Origin: Agitococcus lubricus
GTDB lineage: Bacteria > Pseudomonadota > Gammaproteobacteria > Pseudomonadales > Moraxellaceae
Direction of reading: 5' to 3'
DNA: 64,000 nucleotides
NCBI RefSeq assembly: GCF_003051055.1
Contig: NZ_QAON01000008.1
Location: forward strand, 62,001-126,000
The notes under the pieces: model-generated
What the model saw: only the letters and a program-made list of their open reading frames with translations
Database searches by the model: none
What the model was told of the DNA's origin: nothing
Shown here: piece after piece, positions 50,962-60,776 of the stretch
Position numbering within the stretch: position 1 is the first letter of the stretch
How the letters are laid out: each line of letters begins with the position of its first letter
Position numbers and translations under genes: made by a program

Positions 50962-53763
50962 ATGATTGACAGTAATTTACTCAAACAACAACTGCATCAT
51001 TTTTTTCAAGTGAATGATTCTGCACAGTATGCAGAGTTTATCAAGAATCTCGCGACCGATGCGGCCAATCCTACACTGTCTAGTACTAGCCAAAGTCTGC
51101 TACAACAATTTCAGGCGTTCTTATCCACCGTCGACCAATCTTATCTACAATCCACACGTGATTTAGAAGGTCACAGCCGTAGTCTGGCTCTCCGCTCTCA
51201 AGAACTACAAGCCACTAATTTACAGCTCACCCAAGAAGTCGAAAATCAACGCCTAGCCATGCGTTCATTAAATGCTGTCGCGAATACGTTGTCTAAACGT
51301 ATGCACGTTGTTTATCAAAATAACGATGATGCCAATCTCAGCTCAGTCACTCAACTCCTGACAGACCTAGTCGAGTCACACGAGCAAATCAGTGAAATTT
51401 TACATGCCTCCGAAGAACGTTTTCAGCTTGCCGTTGCAACAACTGGAATTGGTTTATGGGACTGGAGTTTAACTACAGGCTCGGTTTATTACAGTGAGCA
51501 ATGGTGCTCTTTATTGGGCTATCAGCGAACAGACATTACGCCTGACCTCGACTCATGGAATCGTTTAGTTCATCCTGCCGATATGCAGCGTTTTGAACAA
51601 GGTCTTTTTGCCATGTTATATGGCAGTGCCTCAGTATTTGATATCGAAGTGCGTATGTGCCACCGTCAAGGACACTACATTTGGATGCAAGTACATGGCC
51701 AAATGATTAGCAGTGCCAGTGGTGACTATGAGCGTGGTATCGGTACCATGATGGACATCACGACGCGTAAAGCAGCTGAAGAAGCCTTTGTCAAAGCCAA
51801 AGAAGCGGCCGAGGCCAATAGTCGTGCCAAGAGTGATTTTTTGGCTAATGTCAGCCATGAAATTCGCACTCCCATGAATGGCATTATTGGCATGACTAAA
51901 CTGTGCTTAGATACCCCACTCAATCAAGAGCAGCGCGAGTATTTGGATATGGTGCAGTCTTCGGCGATGGCACTGCTTACCCTGATTAATGACATCTTGG
52001 ACTTTTCTAAAATAGAAGCAGGTAAAATTCTACTCGACCCGCGCTCATTCAAATTACGCGCCTTGATTCGTGAGGTGTTACGCCCATTTTCCTTACGCGC
52101 CCAAGAAAAAGGTCTAGCACTCATCGCCGAAATTGATGAACAAATTCCGCCCTATTTAGTCTGTGATGATGTACGTTTACGACAAGTTTTAGTGAACTTA
52201 ATTGGGAATGCGCTCAAATTTACCGAACAGGGTGAAGTCAAACTCAACATCACATGCCAAGCCATCGATAAAGAGCAAGCTCAATTAACCGTGAGTGTCA
52301 GTGATACAGGCATTGGTATCGAAGCACACATGTTACATAAAATCTTTGATTCGTTTTCGCAAGCTGACTCCTCAATTACCCGCCGTTATGGCGGAACAGG
52401 CTTAGGTTTAGCGATTTCTAGCAATTTAGTCTCGCTGATGGGTGGCCGACTGCACGTTGAAAGTACGCCATATCAGGGTAGCCGTTTTTATTTTAATTTG
52501 ACGATGCCCATTGGTGAAGACATCGCCGAAGTCACGATTAACCCACAGCTTTTAAGTGATGTGCCTATTTTAATTGTTGACCAAGACCCCACTAATCGTC
52601 GCTTTTTGCATGATTTACTCCATAGCTCTGGCATGCAACCGCTAGTAGCACACGACTTACGCAGTGCTAAAATCAAATTAGTCGACCAAGCGCTTGAAGG
52701 CACACCCTGCCACATGGTCTTACTAGATGCCGATATGTATGACCAAGATGTGCTTAGCTTTAGTCGTGACATCAGCCAAGATGCTAAATTAGGCAAACCT
52801 GCTATTATTTTATTGAGCACGATTGAACACGAACAACCCAAAAATCTTGCCCTCTTAGGGATTAAAGACCTGATTACCAAACCCATTGATAGCAATAAAT
52901 TGCTCAATTGCCTGTTGGATTGTTTAGGCAATCAGCCCATTGCTCCACATATCCTTCCCTTTAGCGCTCCGTTTTCTACTGTAGACTCAACCATGAATCG
53001 TTCTCTTGATATTTTATTAGCAGAAGACAACACGATAAACCAGCGTTTAGCCATGCGGTTATTAGACAAATTAGGCCATAAAGTCACCTTAGCTAAAGAT
53101 GGCTTAGAGGCGTATGAAGCCGCAATTAAGCATACATATGATGTCATTTTGATGGATATTCAAATGCCCGTCATGGGTGGTATTGCCGCAACCGAAAAAA
53201 TTCGTGCATGGAATCACACACATCAACAGGCTCATCAACGCATTATTGCCATGACAGCACACGCTATGCAGGGTGACCGTGAACGCTTTATGGACAGTGG
53301 TTTAGATGGTTATGTCAGTAAACCCATCAGTGAAGAAGAACTATGTGCTGAAATCAGTCGCGTGTTTGAGTTATTCCCTTTAGCGGATAGTTCCACGACA
53401 CAATCCAGCCCAGCTCCGTGTTTTGACTATCAAAAGGCACTCGCGCACATGGGTGGTGACCCCAGTTTTGTGGTTGAATTAGCGGAAATTTTTGTACGTG
53501 AAAGCCCAGAGCGTATGACCGACTTACAACGCGCGATTGGCTGCGCTGACTATGAACAAATTTATTTAGTTGCGCATAAACTCAAAGGCGAAGCCGCAAA
53601 TTTTGGCCGCCCCTTAGTTGAAGACTTAGCAGAACAGTTGAGCTTTGCAGGCAAACAAGCCGATATGGTAAAAATTTTATCGTTATTTCAACAACTATCC
53701 GACGCTGTACCTGCGTTAATTGCAGACTTCAACTATCGGGTTTTATCTACGGTATCCTCGTGA
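50962..53763 (+). CDS. hybrid histidine kinase (PAS-HisKA-HATPase-REC-REC-Hpt)
   Basis: A 933-aa phosphorelay protein counted from ATG 50962; a GTG at 50908 is an alternative. A helical N-terminus precedes a PAS domain (about 153-275). Then come HisKA with His299 ([12 protein letters not shown]), HATPase with NLIGNALKF near 412, DTGIGIE near 449 and [10 protein letters not shown] near 476, a first receiver with Asp589, a second with Asp732 ([10 protein letters not shown]), and an Hpt domain with His872 ([12 protein letters not shown]). No membrane segment is clear, so sensing is probably cytoplasmic. A repeat sits just upstream. It converges on the partner-switching genes, which include a receiver-phosphatase. 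Confidence 0.93.
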   Translation: MIDSNLLKQQLHHFFQVNDSAQYAEFIKNLATDAANPTLSSTSQSLLQQFQAFLSTVDQSYLQSTRDLEGHSRSLALRSQELQATNLQLTQEVENQRLAMRSLNAVANTLSKRMHVVYQNNDDANLSSVTQLLTDLVESHEQISEILHASEERFQLAVATTGIGLWDWSLTTGSVYYSEQWCSLLGYQRTDITPDLDSWNRLVHPADMQRFEQGLFAMLYGSASVFDIEVRMCHRQGHYIWMQVHGQMISSASGDYERGIGTMMDITTRKAAEEAFVKAKEAAEANSRAKSDFLANVSHEIRTPMNGIIGMTKLCLDTPLNQEQREYLDMVQSSAMALLTLINDILDFSKIEAGKILLDPRSFKLRALIREVLRPFSLRAQEKGLALIAEIDEQIPPYLVCDDVRLRQVLVNLIGNALKFTEQGEVKLNITCQAIDKEQAQLTVSVSDTGIGIEAHMLHKIFDSFSQADSSITRRYGGTGLGLAISSNLVSLMGGRLHVESTPYQGSRFYFNLTMPIGEDIAEVTINPQLLSDVPILIVDQDPTNRRFLHDLLHSSGMQPLVAHDLRSAKIKLVDQALEGTPCHMVLLDADMYDQDVLSFSRDISQDAKLGKPAIILLSTIEHEQPKNLALLGIKDLITKPIDSNKLLNCLLDCLGNQPIAPHILPFSAPFSTVDSTMNRSLDILLAEDNTINQRLAMRLLDKLGHKVTLAKDGLEAYEAAIKHTYDVILMDIQMPVMGGIAATEKIRAWNHTHQQAHQRIIAMTAHAMQGDRERFMDSGLDGYVSKPISEEELCAEISRVFELFPLADSSTTQSSPAPCFDYQKALAHMGGDPSFVVELAEIFVRESPERMTDLQRAIGCADYEQIYLVAHKLKGEAANFGRPLVEDLAEQLSFAGKQADMVKILSLFQQLSDAVPALIADFNYRVLSTVSS

Positions 53764-53765
53764 TA

Positions 53766-53794
53766 GCTCAGGCAATCATCAACCCTGCCTGAGC
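53766..53794. terminator. bidirectional hairpin between convergent signalling genes
   Basis: GCTCAGGCA (53766-53774) pairs perfectly with TGCCTGAGC (53786-53794). No T run; it overlaps the region just after the kinase stop. Confidence 0.6.
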
Positions 53795-53806
53795 CTTGCG
53801 AATTGA

Positions 53807-54259
53807 TTAAATAACCACTTGATTTTCTATAAATTTGACCAAGCGCAGCGTATTTCTATTTTCCAAGGTTTGATATTCAACACTGTCCATAACTGCTTTA
53901 ATCAGCGACAACCCCATACTGGAGGTAGGCCATGTGTTCATGTCTTCTATTGCATAATCAAACACTTTACCATCGGCTTGTGCTAAAGCCTCCGTCGGAA
54001 TTGCCAAGCCTTGGTCACAAACATCAATTTGTAAAAAATCACTGTAACAGGTAAAAACCACCTCGATTTCAGCGTCTGGTTTATCAGTCAGACCATATTT
54101 AACAATATTCGTCACTGCCTCAACCACAGCCAATTCGACTTCGGTACCCGTCATGACACTTAAGCCTGTCTCATGCGCAATCATACGGGCGACATTCCCT
54201 AACATACCAATATTGGCCAACTTGGCTTCAATACTTAGTTTGATACGACTCTTTGGCAT
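53807..54259 (-). CDS. RsbW-like anti-sigma/serine kinase
   Basis: A 150-aa GHKL ATPase of the RsbW/SpoIIAB type. N-box EAVTNIVKYGL, a G1-like CDQGLAIP and a G2-like MGLSLIKAVMD are visible. Such proteins phosphorylate a STAS partner on Ser. A strong AGGGGGGAT site precedes the ATG. It is third in the operon after the REC-phosphatase and the STAS protein, which completes a partner switch. No sigma factor gene lies nearby, so its output may be another protein. Confidence 0.88.
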   Translation of the reverse strand: MPKSRIKLSIEAKLANIGMLGNVARMIAHETGLSVMTGTEVELAVVEAVTNIVKYGLTDKPDAEIEVVFTCYSDFLQIDVCDQGLAIPTEALAQADGKVFDYAIEDMNTWPTSSMGLSLIKAVMDSVEYQTLENRNTLRLVKFIENQVVI

Positions 54260-54270
54260 CGTATCCCCCC

Positions 54271-54609
54271 TTAATGCATAGAGGTTAGACGAGCAATCGC
54301 ACTCGCTGGGTTAGCTTCGACCGCTAATATTTTATCGGTACGTGTGAGACGTAAAACGTTTAATACCGTGTCATTGACATGACATAGTGCCAAGTACTGG
54401 CTACCACCCAACATTTTCATCATCGCCACAATGGTACCTAATCCCGAACTATCCATAAACTCTATATTAGCAAAATCTAATACGATACGTTGGTGCCCTT
54501 GTTGAATTAAGGACATCATCTGCGCTTTCAATTCAATCGCAAATGCGGCATCAATCCGCTTATTTTGCGGTTTAATCACCATGACCCCTTGTTGCTCGTT
54601 CATACTCAT
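54271..54609 (-). CDS. STAS-domain anti-anti-sigma factor
   Basis: A 112-aa single STAS domain, beginning at ATG 54609 (an ATG two codons on is also possible). The phosphoacceptor region is FMDSSGLGTI with Ser54/Ser55. It sits between the phosphatase and the kinase genes, so its phosphorylation state should be set by both. In Acinetobacter a receiver-PP2C/STAS pair (GigA/GigB) controls stress resistance, and Pseudomonas HsbR/HsbA is similar; this is a likely counterpart. Confidence 0.9.
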   Translation of the reverse strand: MSMNEQQGVMVIKPQNKRIDAAFAIELKAQMMSLIQQGHQRIVLDFANIEFMDSSGLGTIVAMMKMLGGSQYLALCHVNDTVLNVLRLTRTDKILAVEANPASAIARLTSMH

Positions 54610-54626
54610 ATAGTTAACCCATTCAG

Positions 54627-54656
54627 CTAGCGCATGCAAATTCTATAGTAGCACAT
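54627..54656 (-). other. possible nine-codon leader peptide before the STAS gene
   Basis: ATG 54656 opens a frame coding MCYYRICMR and a TAG, 17 bases before the STAS start. A textbook AAGGAG (54673-54668) lies upstream of it, whereas the STAS start has only a weak site. It may be a leader that couples translation; it could also be chance. Confidence 0.25.
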
Positions 54657-54823
54657 ATCGTTTATATCTCCTTGTTGATATATAACGTAAAATCTGGTTT
54701 ATTCACGATGGTACTATCGACTTATCTTTAGAGTCATACCGCAAATACGCTATAAGCACCTTGGTGTTTTGCGACTAAAATCTGACGATTAAACCAATAT
54801 CGCTTGCGGCCTATCTTGATTAT

Positions 54824-56050
54824 TTAGCTCATGCTAATCACTAACATAGAAATATCATCATATAAGCCCTTCTGTGGATGATGTCCCCATGCATATAACT
54901 CTTGTTGCAAATCGACTAAACATTGTCCTACATCGTGATGATGATGTTTAGACAAAAAATTTAATAAATTAGATTCCCCATAAATTTGTTGTTCGCCATT
55001 CTCACACTCGACAATACCGTCTGTATATAAGTACAAACGCGAATTGGGGCTGAGCTGAAAAGGCGTATTATCATATTGAGTATCTGGCATAAAACCCACA
55101 GGCAAGCTGCCTGTTTCAATCATATCAATATAACCATCGCCACGAATAATGACAGGAAAAGGATGGCCAGCCCGCGTCAGTACCCCTTCACCCGTGGTCG
55201 TATTGACAAAACCATAGACCATCGTAAAGTAAATATTATGCGGTTCAGACATCTGAAATTGTTGATTTAATTCAGCAACAACGTGTGCAGGCGGGGTCAG
55301 ATAATAATAAGGGGGTGTTGACATACGCTTTTTAAGCAAGCCATTCGTACTGCCATGACTTAAAATGCGACTCAAAGAGACCGATAACATCGCTGACTTA
55401 ACACCGTGTCCTGCGACATCAACACTATAAAAACCAATATGATGCTCGTCTAACATAAAAAAGCTGAGCATATCACCCGATACATATTGTGAGGGCTGAA
55501 AGAACCATTGGCACTGACAACGCGCCTGTTTAAGGGTATGTTGCGGCAACAATGACTGTTGGACTTGTGCAGCCGCCTTTAAGTCATTCTCAATACGGGC
55601 ATAGGCATCTAATAAATGGCGATTTTTATCTGCCAAGGTTTCTTGTAAACGGAGTACACGCTCGCCTGCTCGCATGCGCACTCTCAATTCAGCGTGATTG
55701 ATGGGTTTGGTTAAAAAGTCATCCGCTCCCGCTTCCATACCCAGCACCAAGTCATCCTCGCTAACGCGTGAAGTGAGCAAAATAAAATAAATATAATGGG
55801 GTAAAGCTGAGTCGCGTAGTTTACGGCATAACTGCTCACCGTTCAGACCAGGCATTTCCCAGTCACTGATGACCATATCTATTTTTTGTGTATTCAAAAT
55901 AGCCAATGCTTGGCTGCCATCTTCTGCTTCAACAATATGGTAGTTATCCCATGACTGTAGATGTCGTGCTAATAACCGTCTATAACTGGTTGAATCATCA
56001 ACAATTAAAATATTTAGCTGATTTGTGTCTAACATCATCAAACATTCCAT
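54824..56050 (-). CDS. response-regulator PP2C-type phosphatase (RsbU/HsbR-like)
   Basis: A 408-aa protein. Residues 12-130 are a receiver domain with phospho-Asp63 (ISDWEMPGL) and Lys in LTKPI. A coiled linker (about 135-175) leads to a PPM/SpoIIE phosphatase domain with VSGDML, VDVAGHGVKSAM, RAGHPFPV, YTDGIVEC and YDDISML, holding the metal-binding Asp residues. Phosphorylation of the receiver probably switches on dephosphorylation of the STAS partner. The start may be at the ATG pair 12-15 bases downstream. First gene of the module. Confidence 0.9.
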   Translation of the reverse strand: MECLMMLDTNQLNILIVDDSTSYRRLLARHLQSWDNYHIVEAEDGSQALAILNTQKIDMVISDWEMPGLNGEQLCRKLRDSALPHYIYFILLTSRVSEDDLVLGMEAGADDFLTKPINHAELRVRMRAGERVLRLQETLADKNRHLLDAYARIENDLKAAAQVQQSLLPQHTLKQARCQCQWFFQPSQYVSGDMLSFFMLDEHHIGFYSVDVAGHGVKSAMLSVSLSRILSHGSTNGLLKKRMSTPPYYYLTPPAHVVAELNQQFQMSEPHNIYFTMVYGFVNTTTGEGVLTRAGHPFPVIIRGDGYIDMIETGSLPVGFMPDTQYDNTPFQLSPNSRLYLYTDGIVECENGEQQIYGESNLLNFLSKHHHHDVGQCLVDLQQELYAWGHHPQKGLYDDISMLVISMS

Positions 56051-56191
56051 ACGCGATTAAATGGTATACCCGCATTAATTCGTCACCATCATCACAGACC
56101 AGAAATACTTTAGGACGGCATCTATCACGCAAGCATTGGGCACAGACGGTTATCGTGTCCACGTTGAAGAGTCAGGTCTAATCAAGGATAG

Positions 56192-56216
56192 AAGCCCCAA
56201 ATTGTGTGAGGGGCTT
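56192..56216. terminator. hairpin in the pyrF / REC-PP2C spacer
   Basis: AAGCCCC (56192-56198) pairs with GGGGCTT (56210-56216). On the minus strand it lies downstream of pyrF by 100 bases, and there is no T run. Weak candidate. Confidence 0.3.
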
Positions 56217-56315
56217 TAGAAGATACCTTGCTAAGGATAACGTTGGCATTTATCTCACGATATTAATACCAAAGGTTTTTTGATTATACGTCGAAGTCAC
56301 CAGAAAGGTGTGCCA

Positions 56316-57017
56316 CTAAGCGACAGATTGTGGCAATTTACAGATAATCTCTCGTAATGCGACAACGGGGTCAGGTGCTTGCGTAATTGGACGACCAATC
56401 ACCATATAATCCACCCCTGCATTAATCGCCTGATTAGGCGTCATAATGCGTTTCTGGTCATTGGCTTGGCTACCTTCTGGACGAATACCTGGGGTGACTA
56501 AGGCAAAGGGATGCGCATGTTGCTGGCGTAATAAACTGGCTTCTTGCGCCGAACAAACCACGCCATCTAAACCACAGTCGTGGGTTAATCGTGCTAAACG
56601 CTGTACTTGGTCTATGGGTTCAATATCTAAACCAATATCGGCTAAGTCAGCTCGCTCAGAACTCGTCAATACCGTGACAGCAATCAACAAGGTTGAATAC
56701 CCATGTTGCAATAAACGCTGTTTGGCGCTTGTCATCATGTGTCGCCCACCACTGGCATGGACATTCACCATCCAAACCCCCAAATCGGCTGCTGCTTGCA
56801 CCGCAGATGCTACCGTATTGGGAATATCATGAAATTTTAAGTCTAAAAACACGTCAAAGCCGCGTGCTTGTATCGCTTTAACAATCTGTGGCCCCTCATA
56901 GGTAAATAATTCTTTACCGACTTTCAGACGACATAAGGCAGGGTCTAAACGGTCAACCATGGCCAATGCGTGATGCGCATTCGCATAATCTAAAGCAACA
57001 ATAATAGGTGAGGACAT
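56316..57017 (-). CDS. pyrF: orotidine 5'-phosphate decarboxylase PyrF
   Basis: Last step of UMP synthesis. A TIM-barrel of 233 aa from ATG 57017 ([17 protein letters not shown]); the longer upstream frame is not homologous. The catalytic Lys-Asp cluster is [10 protein letters not shown], and the phosphate-binding end is VTPGIRPEG and VIGRPIT. It follows lapA after 69 bases. In E. coli lapB stands between lapA and pyrF; here it is missing. Confidence 0.96.
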   Translation of the reverse strand: MSSPIIVALDYANAHHALAMVDRLDPALCRLKVGKELFTYEGPQIVKAIQARGFDVFLDLKFHDIPNTVASAVQAAADLGVWMVNVHASGGRHMMTSAKQRLLQHGYSTLLIAVTVLTSSERADLADIGLDIEPIDQVQRLARLTHDCGLDGVVCSAQEASLLRQQHAHPFALVTPGIRPEGSQANDQKRIMTPNQAINAGVDYMVIGRPITQAPDPVVALREIICKLPQSVA

Positions 57018-57086
57018 AATCTTTGAATGGCAAGAATGGAGAGCCGTTAGTATACACAAAAGCAAACGGCATTGGACGAATGGGTG

Positions 57087-57395
57087 TTATTTACTAAGTG
57101 GGATTGGGCGTATTGTTTGTTTACGCAACTCTGCCAGTTCGCGTTCAGATTGGCGTAATTGCCAACGCAATGCTAACACTCGATATATAAATAGAGATGC
57201 CACTAAACCAAGCAGACAGCCCAAAACAAAACTTAACAAGACAATCAGACCTATAGGGACGGCTGTCAGCTCGATAACGAGTAAATTTAGACTGGTTAAC
57301 TGCTGATTACTCACAACCAAAGTCAAACTGAGTAATAGTAATACGGTGAATAATAAGCCCCAGAAGATGCGGCCTAGACTCTTAAAAGTCATCAT
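57087..57395 (-). CDS. lapA: LapA-family membrane protein (DUF1049)
   Basis: A 102-aa inner-membrane protein with two hydrophobic helices (about 10-28 and 43-72) and a charged C-terminal coil (LALRWQLRQSERELAELRKQ). In E. coli LapA acts with LapB in controlling LPS assembly. The gene starts at the base next to the ihfB stop, so it is co-transcribed with it. lapB does not follow. Confidence 0.85.
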   Translation of the reverse strand: MMTFKSLGRIFWGLLFTVLLLLSLTLVVSNQQLTSLNLLVIELTAVPIGLIVLLSFVLGCLLGLVASLFIYRVLALRWQLRQSERELAELRKQTIRPIPLSK

Positions 57396-57695
57396 TTACT
57401 CATCTTGTCCTGCGGAGTTGACCCGCTCTTTTAGCTCCTTACCTGGCTTAAAATGCGGTACATACTTTGAACCAACATCGACGGCTTCACCCGTTTTTGG
57501 GTTACGTCCTGTACGTGGTGGACGATGGTGTAAGCTAAAACTACCAAAACCACGGACTTCAACCCGCTCACCTGTGGCTAAGGTATCAACCATTTGTTCT
57601 ATCAATGTTTTAACTGCCAACTCCACATCTTTTTCGGTCAACAAATCTTGTCTTGCTGCAATACGACTGATTAAGGCAGACTTTGTGAGTGGCAT
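57396..57695 (-). CDS. ihfB: integration host factor beta subunit
   Basis: DNA-bending HU/IHF-family protein, 99 aa from ATG 57695 ([12 protein letters not shown]), with AGAGGATGAC upstream. The family signature [21 protein letters not shown] covers the beta-arm with its intercalating Pro. Its place between rpsA and lapA is the conserved one. Confidence 0.96.
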   Translation of the reverse strand: MPLTKSALISRIAARQDLLTEKDVELAVKTLIEQMVDTLATGERVEVRGFGSFSLHHRPPRTGRNPKTGEAVDVGSKYVPHFKPGKELKERVNSAGQDE

Positions 57696-57853
57696 GGTGT
57701 CATCCTCTTTTACAAATATGCACATGGTGGCTAGGTGTACGCCCTATTCTGCTTATATCCACGCTTTCGCTTATAGTACTGATAAAGCTCAGAAAAAACA
57801 AAGCAAATCAACTGTGTTCTAACAACTTAGCGTCTTATATGATTTATCATAAA

Positions 57854-57880
57854 AAAACGGGAGTAGCAAACTCCCGTTTT
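57854..57880 (-). terminator. intrinsic terminator after rpsA
   Basis: AAAACGGGAGT (57854-57864) pairs with ACTCCCGTTTT (57870-57880); on the minus strand it ends in seven T, about 75 bases after the rpsA stop. Confidence 0.88.
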
Positions 57881-57955
57881 CATTTCGCACACTTTTATCA
57901 CGATTTTTGCGACACTATTAGCAATAATGTCGCTCAACGTGCATACGATGTTTGA

Positions 57956-59626
57956 TTATTTCATTTGCGCTTTAATCAAATCACCGATAGTACGTGGGCC
58001 TGCGGCAGAAGCAGCTGTGTCAGCTTGGTTACGCAAGTTAGACATTGCCTCACGCTCTTCAGCTTCATCTTTGGCTTTAATCGACAAGTTGATGACACGT
58101 GCTTTACGGTCAACACCAATGATTTTTGCTTCGATTTCTTGACCAACGGTTAAATGCTTAGACGCATCTTCTACACGGTCGCGTACGATTTCAGAGGCTT
58201 TGAGTGTGGCTTCAACACCGTCGCTTAACTCAATAGTAGCACCTTTAGCATCAACCGCTTTTACAGTCCCTTTAACCACTGCACCTTTCTCGTGAGTAGA
58301 AGTAAAGTCGCTGAATGGGTCTTTCGCTAATTGTTTAATGCCTAAAGAAATACGGTTACCTTCAGCATCAACCGCTAAAATAACGGCTTCGACTAAGTCA
58401 CCTTTACGGAACTTACGAATAGCTTCTTCGCCAGCTTCATTCCAAGAAATATCAGACAAGTGGACTAAACCGTCGATACCGCCTGGTAAGCCGATGAAGA
58501 TACCAAAGTCAGTGATAGATTTGATGTTACCAGAGACTTTTTGGCCTTTTTCGTGAGTCTTCGCAAACTCATCCCATGGGTTAGCTTTACATTGCTTGAT
58601 ACCCAAGGAGATACGACGACGCTCTTCGTCAATTTCTAATACCATCACATCCACTTCATCACCAATTTGTACCACTTTGGATGGGTGAATATTTTTGTTG
58701 GTATGATCCATTTCAGATACGTGTACCAAACCTTCTACACCTTCTGCGATTTCAGCAAAACAGCCATAGTCGGTTAAGTTAGTCACTTTGGCACGGGTAA
58801 TTGTACCTTTTGGATACTTGCTCATTAAGGCTAACCATGGGTCTTGGCCTAATTGTTTTAAGCCCAAGGATACACGGTTACGCTCGCGGTCAAACTTGAG
58901 GACTTTAACTTCCATTTCTTGACCCACTTCAACCACTTCGCTTGGGTGTTTAACACGTTTCCAAGCCATGTCGGTGATGTGTAACAAGCCATCAATGCCA
59001 CCCAAGTCAACGAATGCACCGTAGTCTGTGAGGTTTTTGATAACGCCTTTAACGGTTTGACCTTCTTGTAATTGACCCAATAAGGCTTCGCGTTCTGCTG
59101 AAGATTCAGCTTCCATGACAGCACGACGAGAAACAACAACATTGTTGCGTTTTTGGTCTAACTTAATCACTTTGAATTCAAGTTCTTTGCCTTCGAGGTG
59201 AGCAGTATCACGGATGGGACGTGTATCTACTAAAGAACCAGGTAAGAAAGCGCGGATTGGACCGATGTCTACCGTGAAACCACCTTTGACTTTGCCAGAG
59301 ATTAAACCACGTACGATTTCGCCATCGTTGAAGATTTTTTCTAAGCGTGTCCATGTTTCGGCACGTTTTGCTTTTTCGCGAGACAACATGGTTTGACCCA
59401 TGCCATTGTCAAAAGCATCAACAACTACTTCAACGGTATCGCCTACTTTGACTTCTAATTCACGTAAATCGTTTAAGAATTCTTCACGAGGCACAACGCC
59501 TTCGGATTTTAAACCTGTATCCACAGTCACCCAGTCACTATCGATAGCAACAACAACGCCAGAAATAACGGCACCTTGGGTAAACTGTAATTCGCTCTCG
59601 GCAAAGAGATCGGCAAATGATTCCAT
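57956..59626 (-). CDS. rpsA: 30S ribosomal protein S1
   Basis: A 556-aa protein of six S1 RNA-binding repeats (E. coli 557 aa). The first two, which bind the ribosome, are the most divergent; repeats 3-6 show the recurrent pattern [20 protein letters not shown] ... LLHITDM ... [10 protein letters not shown]. It recruits mRNA to the 30S subunit. AGAAGG precedes the ATG. The gene is between cmk and ihfB, as in most proteobacteria. Confidence 0.98.
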   Translation of the reverse strand: MESFADLFAESELQFTQGAVISGVVVAIDSDWVTVDTGLKSEGVVPREEFLNDLRELEVKVGDTVEVVVDAFDNGMGQTMLSREKAKRAETWTRLEKIFNDGEIVRGLISGKVKGGFTVDIGPIRAFLPGSLVDTRPIRDTAHLEGKELEFKVIKLDQKRNNVVVSRRAVMEAESSAEREALLGQLQEGQTVKGVIKNLTDYGAFVDLGGIDGLLHITDMAWKRVKHPSEVVEVGQEMEVKVLKFDRERNRVSLGLKQLGQDPWLALMSKYPKGTITRAKVTNLTDYGCFAEIAEGVEGLVHVSEMDHTNKNIHPSKVVQIGDEVDVMVLEIDEERRRISLGIKQCKANPWDEFAKTHEKGQKVSGNIKSITDFGIFIGLPGGIDGLVHLSDISWNEAGEEAIRKFRKGDLVEAVILAVDAEGNRISLGIKQLAKDPFSDFTSTHEKGAVVKGTVKAVDAKGATIELSDGVEATLKASEIVRDRVEDASKHLTVGQEIEAKIIGVDRKARVINLSIKAKDEAEEREAMSNLRNQADTAASAAGPRTIGDLIKAQMK

Positions 59627-59835
59627 AATAACAACCTTCTAACGATGCAAACGCATCTCGTTGACCGCACATGACCAGCGCATGTCGGGCTGACTTAAGA
59701 TAATGGTGCTTCACGTCTTGCTGGTCACACGTGGCCACCATCTCCCCAATAACTCAAATGGTTAATAACACTTGATGTCATTAAAGTTCGGTTTGCAGAC
59801 TCAGACGCAACATGCGTGCTGAATATGCGTGTAAT

Positions 59836-60561
59836 TTAGGCTAAAAAACTGTGTAAGCTACGTCGTTGTTTAGCGGCTGCAATGACTGTTTGCAGCACTG
59901 CTTCTATGCCCAGTGCGGTACTGTCTAAGACTATGGCATCTGTCGCAGGTTTTAATGGCGCAACCGCACGCTGGCTATCGCGCAAATCGCGCGCACGGAT
60001 GTCGTCTAAAATGGCGGCTAAACTAGCATCAAAGCCTTTTTCAAGCAACTGTTTATAGCGTCTTTCTGCTCTTGCATCGGCACTTGCAGTTAAAAAAATC
60101 TTCAAACAGGCATCAGGAAAGACGACAGTTCCCATATCACGCCCATCAGCCACTAAACCTGGCATTTCTCTAAAGGCATGTTGTCGTTGTAATAAGGCGG
60201 TACGTACGCGTGCTAAAGCAGCGACTTTAGATGCAGCCGCACCAATTTCTTCGGTACGGATACTTTCGGTCACATCTTCGCCTTCTAAAATGAGCATGGC
60301 TTCGCCATGATTATTTTGAAACTGTACATCTAAATGTGCTGCTAATACTTCTAAAGCTGCTTCATTATGGGTTTGGATACCATGCTGTTGTGCCGCTAAC
60401 GCTAATAATCGGTATAACGCACCCGAGTCTAAAACATGAAAACCGAGTGCCAAAGCTAAACGATGAGCAATCGTTCCCTTACCCGACCCACTGGGTCCAT
60501 CAATGGTAATGACAGGTGGCGTTATCGTTGGTTTAATCATGGGGTCAAGCTCTGCACTCAT
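59836..60561 (-). CDS. cmk: cytidylate kinase
   Basis: Phosphorylates CMP and dCMP. P-loop [10 protein letters not shown] near the N-terminus, then [14 protein letters not shown], the [13 protein letters not shown] block, and the lid region RYKQLLEKG. 241 aa, slightly longer than E. coli (227). GGAGG precedes the ATG. Located between tyrA-aroA and rpsA, the usual order. Confidence 0.97.
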   Translation of the reverse strand: MSAELDPMIKPTITPPVITIDGPSGSGKGTIAHRLALALGFHVLDSGALYRLLALAAQQHGIQTHNEAALEVLAAHLDVQFQNNHGEAMLILEGEDVTESIRTEEIGAAASKVAALARVRTALLQRQHAFREMPGLVADGRDMGTVVFPDACLKIFLTASADARAERRYKQLLEKGFDASLAAILDDIRARDLRDSQRAVAPLKPATDAIVLDSTALGIEAVLQTVIAAAKQRRSLHSFLA

Positions 60562-60776
60562 AGTGCCTCCAACAAATACGCAAAAAATCTAAACTAGGTC
60601 ATCACACAGACTACAATAGCAGCCGACACACCATCTCTTGCTACCAAGTAGTGCAGACAGCGTGCGCTTTTTATAGAAAACTGGGAGTAATTGCAACCCA
60701 CATTTGTCTTAAACCTCGACAAAATGTGTTTATGCAAACACCTTGGCATACAGATGCTTGCATAAATGACGGCGTT

